Shown here piece after piece: positions 1 through 8,009 of a stretch of 64,000 bases of DNA. A program made the translations under genes and the position numbers. The notes under the pieces are model-generated. The model worked only from the letters and a program-made list of their open reading frames with translations, did not search any database and was not told the origin of the DNA. This stretch comes from Gammaproteobacteria bacterium (GTDB lineage: Bacteria; Pseudomonadota; Gammaproteobacteria; Ga0077536): the NCBI GenBank assembly GCA_021773835.1, contig JAJFJQ010000028.1, forward strand, positions 434,001 to 498,000, read 5' to 3'. Within the stretch, counting starts at the first letter, position 1, and each line of letters opens with the position of its first letter.

Positions 1-1000
1 ATTCCGGTGCCGGCTTCTGCAGAGTAAAGCATTCGTGTAAGCCTTTTTCCTCAAGCCAATCGATGACCTCGCTGTGATCGTTCGGTGCAAGTTGCCCGAT
101 GTGTGCAATCACCATTTGTCGAGACCGTTCTGGGTAGGGGCGACAAAGATAGCTAACCGGTTCGCCGTAGGTATCTGCCACGAACGCCTTATCGCCGTTG
201 GCGAGCGCTGCCTGATTCCCGAGAACAAACGGTTTGTATGCATCACGGGCGAGTTTAAGCATGGTTTGCGCAAATGGCGTGCTGTCAGGAAAGCTTGCCC
301 ACTCGCCACGGGATCCGTTATCGGTCGAGACAGGCTCATTCCATTCTAATACCTTAGAGAATGCGCTCAGATCAGGGATGGGGTCTCGGTTCGTATGGCC
401 TTGCAGGCCACCGATTAGCGCGGCGTCAACGGCACACGGGCGATCACCAAGACTGTACGCCGTATTGTTTAGTTGGCCGTTAAGTGCGTCGAGCAGGTTG
501 ACGTATTCGCGCTCGGCGGCGACTTGCTGCGATGGATCCTCAGTACCGGTTGCGCGGCATGCTCGCGGTCCCCATTGCGCTAACGGATATTGCCGGGCCT
601 CTTCGATCGAGACCTCTCGCTCCAGCAGTTCACTCACCACCGCCTGGGTGTTCTCATCGTAGTGCCAGCGGTAGTGAACCATCACCCGGGCCACCCATTC
701 GTCTAGTACTTCTTCAACGATATGTACCAGCACGCCGAGTGGTCCCGGTGGAAACAGGCGCCGGTGCGTAAAGCGTGAATCCAGAAGCATCATTATTGGT
801 GTGGTATCTGCCAACATCCAATTCTCTGGCGTTCGGAGAACCGGTATTTGGTGCGTTCCAGCCCGTTGTTCGATCGTCTCACGGTTCTCGTCGCGCTTGC
901 GCTCGATAGAAAAATCGGCGCCATAGAACTGCATCGCGGCCTCGAGCTTGCGCGTGAATAGACTGATAGGACTACCAAATATCGTGTAGTCAAATTCCAT
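1..1000 (-). CDS. Glutathione S-transferase family protein, C-terminus cut by the window edge
   Basis: Reading leftward from an ATG at 998-1000, the frame stays open to the window edge (333 codons), so the gene is partial at its 3' end. The N-terminal 80 residues form a thioredoxin-like GST domain: an FGSPIS start, then GTHQIPVL at residues 48-55 with the family's cis-proline, then ADTTPI at 64-69 in the glutathione gamma-glutamyl binding position. The rest (EEVLDEWVARVMVHYRWHY near 96-114) fits an all-helical C-terminal domain. GSTs conjugate glutathione to electrophiles or act as thiol-dependent reductases; the substrate cannot be told. Its length is already above the usual 200-230 residues, so this is a long-form GST. 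Shorter open frames on both strands here are shadows. Confidence 0.85.
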   Translation of the reverse strand, partial: MEFDYTIFGSPISLFTRKLEAAMQFYGADFSIERKRDENRETIEQRAGTHQIPVLRTPENWMLADTTPIMMLLDSRFTHRRLFPPGPLGVLVHIVEEVLDEWVARVMVHYRWHYDENTQAVVSELLEREVSIEEARQYPLAQWGPRACRATGTEDPSQQVAAEREYVNLLDALNGQLNNTAYSLGDRPCAVDAALIGGLQGHTNRDPIPDLSAFSKVLEWNEPVSTDNGSRGEWASFPDSTPFAQTMLKLARDAYKPFVLGNQAALANGDKAFVADTYGEPVSYLCRPYPERSRQMVIAHIGQLAPNDHSEVIDWLEEKGLHECFTLQKPAPE

Positions 1001-1042
1001 TATCAATATCGATCCCGCCAGCTGTCGCTATATTGAAGCCGG

Positions 1043-2155
1043 TTATTTAAAAGGGTAGACAAGTTGTTTGGTAAAGCCATCGGGCGGTGGCGAATCGAAC
1101 ACGCCGTAGCTTGTCGGCCACATCGTGGATGGCAGTTTAAACGTCCCTAGTAGCATATCGATCACGGGCAGGTGGACGGCGTAGTTAGTATTCGCATACT
1201 GCGGGTCGTCACTATGGTGCCAGTGATGATATTGCGGTGTGACGATCAAATACTTCAAAAACCCAAAGTCCCAATTTACATTGGCGTGCACGAACACCGC
1301 TTGCACCCCGATGATTACGACGTATACGTTTAAAGCCTCGACTGAAAAACCGACCAAGTACAAAGGTACGACGACCGCAGTGCGCGTCAGTAATGATTCG
1401 ACAAAGTGCGTCCGTGATCCTGCGAGCCAATCTAAATGCTCGCTTGAATGGTGAATAGCGTGAAATTTCCACAACCAGGACACTTCGTGATACCACTTAT
1501 GCGTGACGGCCTGAAAAAAATCTGCAACAAGTACACAACAAAATATCTGTACAACGGTCGGCAACGCTTTGGCGAATTGCTGGACGGATTGAATCTGCGC
1601 CCACCCCAGAAGGTCCTGGTGTATATAGTTAGTGAATAGCAAATAGAACTGAATTAGCAGGTGACTGATGAAAAAGTACACGAGATCAGTGCGCCAATGC
1701 GGTCTTAGCACCTGCAATGGCTTTTGTGCGAAGGCCTTTTCGAGGGGAATGAAAATCAGCATCGAAAATATCAACGCGAGAACAAACCAATCCACGCCAA
1801 ACGATATATGAGTTGGATTAACCGCGCGTTCTTGTACCTGGAAGGCGCCTAGCAACACCGCAATAAATGCGCTCGTGACCCCGGCCAAGGCGAGCTTTTT
1901 TTCTGGGTTTAAGATGTAGCTGACGATGCCAAGCAGAAATGCAACGAATATGGCGCCCCACAGAAGGTTGCGAACAAACTCGAACGAATAAAGGTTCGCG
2001 CGCATTTCCGCTGTCGTTAGATATTCGGGATAGCGGAAACATAAGACGCCGAGCAGGGCACTAACGCCAAGTAGGGTCGCAATGTAGCCACTGATCCGGC
2101 CTTCGCCGAATATGAAATACCGCCCGGCGTTAGATTCTGGAAGGTTGTTATTCAT
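1043..2155 (-). CDS. Sterol desaturase / fatty acid hydroxylase superfamily membrane di-iron protein
   Basis: A 370-residue integral membrane protein with several hydrophobic segments before and between its histidine clusters. The clusters match the fatty-acid-hydroxylase superfamily: HKWYH at residues 219-223, HAIHH at 232-236, a lone His at 250, and HHWHH at 310-314, with N325 and H328 after it. In characterised members these histidines bind a non-haem di-iron centre that hydroxylates or desaturates lipids in the membrane. The substrate (sterol, carotenoid, fatty acid or alkylglycerol) cannot be inferred. It lies 42 bases downstream of the GST gene start on the same strand, so the two may share a transcript. 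Confidence 0.88.
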   Translation of the reverse strand: MNNNLPESNAGRYFIFGEGRISGYIATLLGVSALLGVLCFRYPEYLTTAEMRANLYSFEFVRNLLWGAIFVAFLLGIVSYILNPEKKLALAGVTSAFIAVLLGAFQVQERAVNPTHISFGVDWFVLALIFSMLIFIPLEKAFAQKPLQVLRPHWRTDLVYFFISHLLIQFYLLFTNYIHQDLLGWAQIQSVQQFAKALPTVVQIFCCVLVADFFQAVTHKWYHEVSWLWKFHAIHHSSEHLDWLAGSRTHFVESLLTRTAVVVPLYLVGFSVEALNVYVVIIGVQAVFVHANVNWDFGFLKYLIVTPQYHHWHHSDDPQYANTNYAVHLPVIDMLLGTFKLPSTMWPTSYGVFDSPPPDGFTKQLVYPFK

Positions 2156-2364
2156 TTCTCTTTAATCCCCTTGGCGCCAGATTTTCACGGTAAATAAGCA
2201 AGGCAAGGACGGTCGTGCAATGTGCTTACGTATCAAATCAGATGTAGTCGTCATTCGGCGTCGGCGGTATCAAGCCGGGCGCTTCGAGTTACCGTAGAGG
2301 ATTGTAGAAGATACCAAAGATTATTGCGGGCGTATTGCCAGTGATGGCATTGGAGCGACATACA

Positions 2365-2394
2365 ACTTCGCCCCCACGAACTTGGGCGCGAAGT
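2365..2394. terminator. Possible hairpin terminator downstream of the glycine-zipper gene
   Basis: A 30-base inverted repeat: outer 7-bp arms ACTTCGC/GCGAAGT, one C-C mismatch, inner 4-bp arms CCCA/TGGG and a 6-base loop. It lies 47 bases beyond the stop of the leftward gene at 2441-2791. There is no T-run on either side, so intrinsic termination is doubtful. The rest of the 2156-2440 gap shows nothing recognisable. Confidence 0.3.
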
Positions 2395-2440
2395 CGTATT
2401 CTTCGGGATACTTGGATAGGTTAATAGAGGAGATACCCGC

Positions 2441-2791
2441 TCAGCACCGGCCTTTCTTAGCCTGTCCGGGCGGACAAAAACGTTTGCCGTGAGGATGTGC
2501 GGGGCCGTCGTTTGAGTAATCACGATGCTCATGGTGGTCGTCATGCCGATCGCGATCACGATGGTGCTTGCCGTCGTCACTGTCACGCGTATTGATTGCC
2601 GCGCCAGTCGCTGCCCCTAATCCAGCACCGACGATGGCACCATCGCGCCCGCCGAGTTCGGCGCCGATAGCACCGCCGACGGCGCCGCCAACTGCGCCAC
2701 CGACAGCGGCGTCCAAGGTTAAGTCCTCCGCCAGCACAGGTCCGGCGCACAGCGTGGCAATGGTAAGAAGGGTTATCTGGATCGCTTTCAT
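2441..2791 (-). CDS. Secreted glycine-zipper protein with His/Asp-rich linker
   Basis: A 116-residue protein. I start it at the ATG at 2789-2791 because it opens directly with a signal peptide (MKAIQITLLTIATLCAGPVLA, cleavage near residue 21); an upstream extension would put soluble sequence before it. Residues 27-65 are a glycine zipper (repeated GGAVGGAVGG and GAGLGAATG), a packing motif of small envelope proteins. It is followed by a His/Asp/Arg-rich stretch that could bind metal, and a C-terminal tail with two cysteines (RFCPPGQAKKGRC). The role is probably in the outer membrane or periplasm; the function is unknown. It lies about 215 bases downstream of the PhyH gene, with room for its own promoter. 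Confidence 0.75.
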   Translation of the reverse strand: MKAIQITLLTIATLCAGPVLAEDLTLDAAVGGAVGGAVGGAIGAELGGRDGAIVGAGLGAATGAAINTRDSDDGKHHRDRDRHDDHHEHRDYSNDGPAHPHGKRFCPPGQAKKGRC

Positions 2792-3006
2792 GAGAGTCGT
2801 CCTGTTTTCCAATATTTGTGACAGCTTAGAACAGATTGAATGTCGGTACACGGTCGCTAGTTTGCGCTGTGACTCGGGCCACACTCTTCCTCTAATCGCT
2901 CCTTATCGCCGGTTCCTGAATGTTTCCTGAATGGGGCAATCGCCGCCACGCCTGGTTAACTACTTTGCGTTAAGATTTTCTCGACCGGTAGATGACGTGG
3001 CCTAGC

Positions 3007-3879
3007 TTAGGAGCCGCCCCAACCTATTTCACGGTTTGTATATCGATCAAGATACGGTGAACGATAACCGTCGTCGCGCCACAAAATGGGGAAAAAGGAT
3101 TCGTCCATTACCTCGTCACCAAAGCGCTTGTAGCGACTATATATGGGTCCAGTGTTACTCGGGTGATACTGCGCTTGTGAGGACATGCAATGGGCGACAA
3201 TAGAGCGTCGTGATTTCGATCCGCTGTTTACCTGGGATCCATGCCAAGTCCACCCATGGTGGAGCGCACCACCGCCAGCGGGAACGATGAGCTCGACCCG
3301 CTCGGGCTGCTCGATGCCGGCGCGCTTGGCCGCAGCAAGCATCTCTTTTAGTGGCTCAAGTGGCGCATGGAAATTGTCGGACATTGCGCTCTCACCCCAA
3401 CGATGTGAGCCGCGAATGTATTCAACCGATCCGCCGTTGGCTGTTGTATCGTCAAGCGCGATCCAGCAACTAACCATCTCCGATGGGACCACCCACTGTT
3501 CGTAGGCGGAGTCTTGATGAAATCCCACCGCGGAGCCGCCAGGGGGTTTCCAAAATAGATTGTCTTGATTGATGCGAGCGCCGGGCCAACCAGCGAGTGT
3601 CGCGCACGCTCGACCGATTTCGCTGTGTAAAATAACTTCTGCAACATAACGATCGCCTTTCCATGCGTTGCAAATTTGTCGGGTTACATCGGAACGATCG
3701 CGACCTTGGCGCCAATTCACCTCATCCGGATCAAGGCCCGATTCGAAAACCCCGGCGAAGAGTAAATCGTAACGCTCGCGCAGTAGACTAACGGTGTCTT
3801 CGTCGATGATGCGGTCCAGTACAAGGAATCCGTCTTCATGAAACCGTTCGATCGCTTCTGGTGACAGGTCAATTCGCAT
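3007..3879 (-). CDS. Phytanoyl-CoA dioxygenase (PhyH) family protein
   Basis: A 290-residue Fe(II)/2-oxoglutarate-dependent oxygenase. The iron-binding triad is visible as H121-x-D123 (GFHQDSAYEQW) and a distal His in GWTWHGS (about H213). The arginines in SKSRRS (about 224-225) are placed to hold the 2-oxoglutarate carboxylate. The NGGSVEYIRGSHRWG stretch (148-162) is typical of PhyH-like enzymes. Such proteins hydroxylate acyl-CoAs, ectoine precursors, phosphonates or secondary metabolites; nothing nearby fixes the substrate. Its start faces the GFA gene across a 24-base gap, so the two are divergent. Confidence 0.88.
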   Translation of the reverse strand: MRIDLSPEAIERFHEDGFLVLDRIIDEDTVSLLRERYDLLFAGVFESGLDPDEVNWRQGRDRSDVTRQICNAWKGDRYVAEVILHSEIGRACATLAGWPGARINQDNLFWKPPGGSAVGFHQDSAYEQWVVPSEMVSCWIALDDTTANGGSVEYIRGSHRWGESAMSDNFHAPLEPLKEMLAAAKRAGIEQPERVELIVPAGGGALHHGWTWHGSQVNSGSKSRRSIVAHCMSSQAQYHPSNTGPIYSRYKRFGDEVMDESFFPILWRDDGYRSPYLDRYTNREIGWGGS

Positions 3880-3903
3880 TGACCTATAGTAACGAACCGA
3901 CCA

Positions 3904-4344
3904 ATGAGCGCCAATGTCATGGAGAACACGGCAGCATTAGAGTTTCGACCAGTAGAATTCACCGGTAGTTGTCTGTGTGGCGGCGTCCGTTTCAATGGTC
4001 GAGGACTACGCGATGTGGTCTATTGTCATTGTCGCCAATGTCGCGCCGGCCATGGTGCGATCGCTGCATACGCCGCCACACAATCATCCAGTTTTATACT
4101 GACACAGCAAGATTCGTTGAATTGGTATAGCGCATCTGCGGGGATCCGCCGAGGGTTTTGCGCCAAGTGCGGCAGCAATCTATTTTGGCAACGGCTGGAG
4201 GGGGCAACAATCAGCATTGCCGCCGGGGCTATCCAACAAAAAACAAAATTGCATGCCGCAAGACATATCTATGTGGCGGACAAGGCCCCCTACGACGAGA
4301 TCAGCGATGACTTGCCGCAATTTGAAGGCAGCATGTATGTCTGA
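3904..4344 (+). CDS. GFA-family (glutathione-dependent formaldehyde-activating-like / CENP-V) zinc protein
   Basis: A 146-residue beta-tent fold protein with the cysteine pattern of the GFA family: GSCLCGGVRF (C23, C25), CHCRQC (C41, C43, C46) and CAKCGS (C86, C89). In the family these bind two zincs, and one member (Gfa) was proposed to speed the condensation of formaldehyde with glutathione. Most members are uncharacterised, so a role in formaldehyde handling is only suggestive, although the N-methylglutamate pathway in this window releases formaldehyde-level C1 units. An ATG at 3919 is an alternative start. Its stop lies inside the start of the next gene. Confidence 0.85.
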   Translation: MSANVMENTAALEFRPVEFTGSCLCGGVRFNGRGLRDVVYCHCRQCRAGHGAIAAYAATQSSSFILTQQDSLNWYSASAGIRRGFCAKCGSNLFWQRLEGATISIAAGAIQQKTKLHAARHIYVADKAPYDEISDDLPQFEGSMYV

Positions 4345-4918
4345 GGTCGGAAACAAGGGCGCCACGATCGACCAACTGGATGACATCGGCGTCGGATTTC
4401 TTGGGTGGCAATGCCGGCTCCGTCAACATGTCGTACGTCGTGGTGACGGAAGACCATGTGCCGGCATGTGTCCAGAAGTCGAGTTACCCGACGGACAACG
4501 ACTCGGATCTATCGTGACGGTTCTGATTAAAGCCGACCCGTCGCACGTGACAGCCCAGTTTAAACAAATCGTAAAACGAACCCACGATCCGCTTGAACGT
4601 TACGAAGTGGCAATCGCGATGTTGCAAACGGTCTACTACCAATACCCACGTGAATTTTCCGACGCATTGACCGCATTGTTTAATAGCGAGGCGCCAACGG
4701 CTGCTGCGTTGTTGGCCGTCGGTCGCTGCACGCTCGACTACCGCCAGGCGAATCAGCGCTTCGTGATCCCTTGCGCCGTGGAGCGGCTCTCAGTCGAGGA
4801 TCCATTTTATCAAGCGACGTACTGGCACAATGCCATGTTCAATCCAAAATTGAGCGGGCCGAGCTGGGTATTGAAGTTCGCTCCACAATGGCCCAGCGCA
4901 CATGCCGAAACGAACTAG
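4337..4918 (+). CDS. Conserved hypothetical protein overlapping the GFA gene
   Basis: A 193-residue protein of unknown function. I chose the ATG at 4337 because it overlaps the end of the GFA gene by 8 bases, as in translationally coupled pairs; the frame is open further upstream but only within GFA coding sequence. There is no signal peptide and no membrane segment. The N-terminus has a compact Cys/Arg-rich section (GWQCRLRQHVVRRGDG and GMCPEV); the middle is helical (DPLERYEVAIAMLQTVYYQYP); the end is aromatic-rich (FYQATYWHNAMFN). I do not recognise a domain. Coupling implies expression with the GFA protein. Confidence 0.7.
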   Translation: MSEVGNKGATIDQLDDIGVGFLGWQCRLRQHVVRRGDGRPCAGMCPEVELPDGQRLGSIVTVLIKADPSHVTAQFKQIVKRTHDPLERYEVAIAMLQTVYYQYPREFSDALTALFNSEAPTAAALLAVGRCTLDYRQANQRFVIPCAVERLSVEDPFYQATYWHNAMFNPKLSGPSWVLKFAPQWPSAHAETN

Positions 4919-5070
4919 TCAACGATAATTTCCCGCGTACACTTTGCCCCCTAGCAAGATAAGATTGCTTACTTGACAGCGCCGCTCGGGGAACGGCAGT
5001 CTGTGTTGGCGAACAAAATAATAACGGCAGTTGGTTGGCGACAGGTTTACGACCGACTGGGGGGATCGAA

Positions 5071-6474
5071 ATGGAAAGCCAACTTGAAGCGCTCACCATT
5101 ATTTTCACCGAGGTCTACTATTGGATCACGGTTGTTCTGATGTTTCTCATTCATGTTGGTTTTTGCATCTATGAGGTTGGAGCTTCACGCAAGAAACATA
5201 TGCTGCACACTTTGATGAAGAACACCATGCTGATCCCCTTGGTGACAGTCACGTTCTATTATTTTGGCTGGTGGATCTATTGGGCTTTTCAAAGTGGACC
5301 CGGCATCACCGGTGGACTGATCAGCGCGCCATGGGCAACTCCGTGGAGTGAGTTAATGGGGACGCACATGGGTGGCGCGCCCGTGCAAGCAGGGTTAAGC
5401 GGCGATGACACTATGGCTTGGGCACGTATTAACGGCGTTTTCTGGGCGGCTTTTCTCTTGTTTTCATGGACGGCAGCGTCGATCGTGTCGGGTGCCGTGA
5501 TCGAACGGATCCGTTCTGGTGCGTTTTGGATCCTCGCGATCCTGATAGGGTCGTTTTGTTGGATCCTCGACGCTGCCTGGGGATGGTCCGAGAACGGCTG
5601 GATGGTGCAGAAGCTTGGCTACCACGATGCCTACGCATCCGGTGTTATTCACGCGATCGCGGGCGGCTTTGCACTCGGTGTGCTGTGCCACCTCGGCGCG
5701 CGCATTGGAAAATTTGCAGCTGACGGTACGCCACGCACAATTCGACCGCACAACCCGTGGTTGGTTACGGTTGGTTTATTTTTGATCTACACAGGTTTTT
5801 GGGGCTTCTATGTGGCGTGCAACATTCCGATCCTCGATATCGGTGAAGCGGCCGGCATGGACGGCTCCTTTTTCTCGACGACGAACATCTATCTGACCCC
5901 AACCTCGACCTCGGCGATCACCTTTAATTTCTTGATGTCGTTGTCTGGCGGGCTAATGGTCGGCTACCTCGTTTCCAAAGGCGATCCATTTTGGACCTAC
6001 TCGCTTGGACTCGCCGGGGTGATCGGTGCCTCGGCTGGTAACGATCTCTACCACCCGATCCAAGCCATGTTGATCGGCGGCGGTGCCGCCGTGGTTGCCT
6101 ACAAAATGCACCATTGGGTCGAACGACGCTTTCGTATCGACGATGCAGTTGGTGCGGTTGCAGTACACGGCTACGCCGGATTCTACGGCGTTGTGATTGC
6201 GGGATTTATGTTGTGGGGTTATCCCTCTTCGATGCATGCCGATTACGCCGTGATCACCCCATGGGGACAATTCCTTGGCGCCGTGATCATGTTTTTTGTT
6301 CTCGGATTTATTCCGGGATACGTCGCGGCCGGGATCTTACAGGCCATGGGGCGTTTGCGTGTTCCGATGGAGGTCGAACTTGCCGGCCTTGATATCGGTG
6401 AGAACGATGAGATGGCGCGCGACGTCGCCGCCGTTGTCGCGGCAGAACGCGAAGCGGCAAAACAGTACAGCTAG
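5071..6474 (+). CDS. amt: Amt/Mep/Rh-family ammonium (methylammonium) transporter
   Basis: A 467-residue polytopic membrane protein of about 11 segments. Start chosen at the ATG at 5071, preceded by a G-rich ribosome site; an in-frame upstream extension has no site. Family hallmarks: VSGAVIERIR (139-148), W170, D186 in HDAYASGVIH, the pore histidines H194 and H366 (AVAVHGYAG), and GFWGF (242-246). The twin-histidine pore and the aspartate expected at eight residues before the first histidine are kept, so a working channel is likely. By hand alignment one outer phenylalanine of the E. coli AmtB gate is an alanine and the recruitment-site serine appears as cysteine. Amt proteins also carry methylammonium, which would suit the methylamine cluster 7 kb downstream. 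Confidence 0.9.
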   Translation: MESQLEALTIIFTEVYYWITVVLMFLIHVGFCIYEVGASRKKHMLHTLMKNTMLIPLVTVTFYYFGWWIYWAFQSGPGITGGLISAPWATPWSELMGTHMGGAPVQAGLSGDDTMAWARINGVFWAAFLLFSWTAASIVSGAVIERIRSGAFWILAILIGSFCWILDAAWGWSENGWMVQKLGYHDAYASGVIHAIAGGFALGVLCHLGARIGKFAADGTPRTIRPHNPWLVTVGLFLIYTGFWGFYVACNIPILDIGEAAGMDGSFFSTTNIYLTPTSTSAITFNFLMSLSGGLMVGYLVSKGDPFWTYSLGLAGVIGASAGNDLYHPIQAMLIGGGAAVVAYKMHHWVERRFRIDDAVGAVAVHGYAGFYGVVIAGFMLWGYPSSMHADYAVITPWGQFLGAVIMFFVLGFIPGYVAAGILQAMGRLRVPMEVELAGLDIGENDEMARDVAAVVAAEREAAKQYS

Positions 6475-6484
6475 GAGTAAGACT

Positions 6485-6706
6485 ATGACTACAGGCATCG
6501 AGTCCTGGAACGTTGATCTGATGAGCATCGGCCCAATGTATCCCTTGGTCGGCAGCGAGCTATTGCTCGCGATATTGGGCGTGCTGAGCTGGCTCGTTTG
6601 GCACGTGATTCAAGCTAGGGCTGAGAACAAGGAAGTAGCGGCGGAACAGGCGGAATACGCTAAACCGGGAGCATTGGCCAAGGCTCTTGAGCGCGACCAG
6701 GCGTGA
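6485..6706 (+). CDS. Small single-span membrane protein in the amt operon
   Basis: A 73-residue protein starting 10 bases after the amt stop, with an AGGAG ribosome site. It has one hydrophobic segment at about residues 20-42 (YPLVGSELLLAILGVLSWLV) followed by a charged, helical, glutamate/alanine-rich tail (RAENKEVAAEQAEYAKPG). The spacing means it is co-transcribed with amt and could be a regulatory or assembly partner of the channel. No known family is recognised. It is not a GlnK/PII protein: it is too short and lacks the T-loop. Confidence 0.72.
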   Translation: MTTGIESWNVDLMSIGPMYPLVGSELLLAILGVLSWLVWHVIQARAENKEVAAEQAEYAKPGALAKALERDQA

Positions 6707-6709
6707 ACC

Positions 6710-6745
6710 ATGTGGTGGCAGTGGATTAAACGGAGCAGCGCATGA
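6710..6745 (+). CDS. Possible 11-codon tryptophan-rich leader ORF overlapping the CoA-transferase start
   Basis: ATG at 6710-6712 opens an 11-residue frame (MWWQWIKRSSA) whose stop TGA at 6743-6745 overlaps the ATG of the CaiB-family gene at 6742. Three of the first five residues are Trp. The ATGA overlap would allow termination-reinitiation coupling, and a GGAG lies inside the frame ahead of that start. It may simply be spacer sequence. Confidence 0.25.
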   Translation: MWWQWIKRSSA

Positions 6746-7944
6746 TCTTAGACGGCGTACGCGTACTCGACTTCACCCAATATTTGGCGGGCCCCGTAGT
6801 TACCCGATTAATGGCGGAGATGGGCGCAGAGATAATTAAAGTTGAGCAAGGCCCAAACGGTGATCCGACCCGCATCTTACCGATCATCAAGAACGGCCGT
6901 AGCGCCTACTTCGTGCAACAAAGCTTGGGTAAGAAAAGTCTCTGTCTCGATCTGTCACAACCAGAGTCACAATCCATAATCGACAGCCTTGTCGCAGAAT
7001 GTGATGTTGTGGTCGAGAACTTCAGCAAGCGCGTTGCCGATAAGCGTAAACTCGACTACGCCTCTTTGTCGAAGATCAATCCCCGAATAATCGTCGCTTC
7101 GGTCTCGGCCTTTGGGCGGGATAGCCCATACGCGAATAAAACCGGCTACGACTGGATCGCGCAGGGCTTCACCGGCGTGATGCACATGACCGGACCAAAA
7201 GACGGCAAGCCACACCCGGTCGGTATCGGGATCGCGGATTCAAATGCTGGCGTACATGCGTTCTCGGCGATCGGCTATGCGCTTTACTATCGTGAGAAGA
7301 CCGGCAAGGGGCAGTACCTCGATATCTCGATGGTCGACGCGCTCTACCATATGAACGAGATCACGGTCCAAGGATACCAAGCGTCCGATGGCGCTTATGT
7401 GCCAATGCGCGCCGGCGAACATCACGCTTTGGTGTGCCCATGTGGCGTCTATAAATCCGCAGAAAGCTACATGGTGTTGTTAGTGCTGCAGAACCAGTGG
7501 CCCGGATTGTGTGAGGCGATGGGACGGACAGATTTAATTGATGACGTTCGCTTTGCCGACCAAGACGTACGTGCGAAAAATCAGGCCGAACTGATCCCGA
7601 TCATCGAGACGTGGCTGCAAACGTTTGCCTCGGACGCCGAAGCCTGGGAATGCTTAGAAGAACATCGCGTTCCCAGTGGTCCGGTGTTGAGCCCGCAAGA
7701 TACCATCGATCATGAGTATTATCGCGGACGTGGCGCGATCCGCACGGTGCACGATCCGGTCGTTGGCCAGTTGGAACTGCCGGGGTTCCCGTTGAGGTTT
7801 TCGGAACAACCCGAGTACGAGCCAGGAGCAGTGCCGGATCTCGGAGAACATAACGCAGAAATACTTGGCAACGTTTTGGGCTACGACGAGACCCGCATCG
7901 CGACATTGACCGATCAAGGTGTGTTGTTGAGTAAAAAAGATTGA
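6742..7944 (+). CDS. CaiB/BaiF-type (class III) CoA-transferase
   Basis: A 400-residue family III CoA-transferase. It opens with LDGVRVLDFTQYLAGPVVT, typical of the Rossmann-like N-terminal domain. GPNGDPTR follows at 38-44. The catalytic aspartate is best placed at D166 (GIGIADSNAG), where these enzymes form an acyl-CoA-linked aspartyl anhydride, and GQYLDISMVDA lies at 190-200. Members move CoA between organic acids (oxalate, carnitine, succinate/malate derivatives, mesaconate); the pair cannot be named. It follows the amt operon by 36 bases on the same strand and faces the AGCS transporter gene tail to tail. Confidence 0.9.
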   Translation: MILDGVRVLDFTQYLAGPVVTRLMAEMGAEIIKVEQGPNGDPTRILPIIKNGRSAYFVQQSLGKKSLCLDLSQPESQSIIDSLVAECDVVVENFSKRVADKRKLDYASLSKINPRIIVASVSAFGRDSPYANKTGYDWIAQGFTGVMHMTGPKDGKPHPVGIGIADSNAGVHAFSAIGYALYYREKTGKGQYLDISMVDALYHMNEITVQGYQASDGAYVPMRAGEHHALVCPCGVYKSAESYMVLLVLQNQWPGLCEAMGRTDLIDDVRFADQDVRAKNQAELIPIIETWLQTFASDAEAWECLEEHRVPSGPVLSPQDTIDHEYYRGRGAIRTVHDPVVGQLELPGFPLRFSEQPEYEPGAVPDLGEHNAEILGNVLGYDETRIATLTDQGVLLSKKD

Positions 7945-8009
7945 GTATTTAACTCGTAAGTTAATCCGACGTCGGAGCCTCCACCGTGATTCCGATGCAG
8001 GCGTCCGTC

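Noticed and set aside
74-771. Several plus-strand open frames over the left 800 bases
   Set aside because: They lie opposite the GST frame, have arginine/serine-rich low-information products and no ribosome sites; the minus-strand frame explains the sequence.
2251-2586. 111-residue minus-strand frame overlapping the glycine-zipper gene
   Set aside because: It is an out-of-frame reading of the His/Asp-rich region with threonine/isoleucine repeats and no start signal.
7948-7978. TTAACT/AGTTAA and TCCGACGTCGGA palindromes between convergent genes
   Set aside because: Short, unlinked to a T-run; not enough for a terminator or operator.
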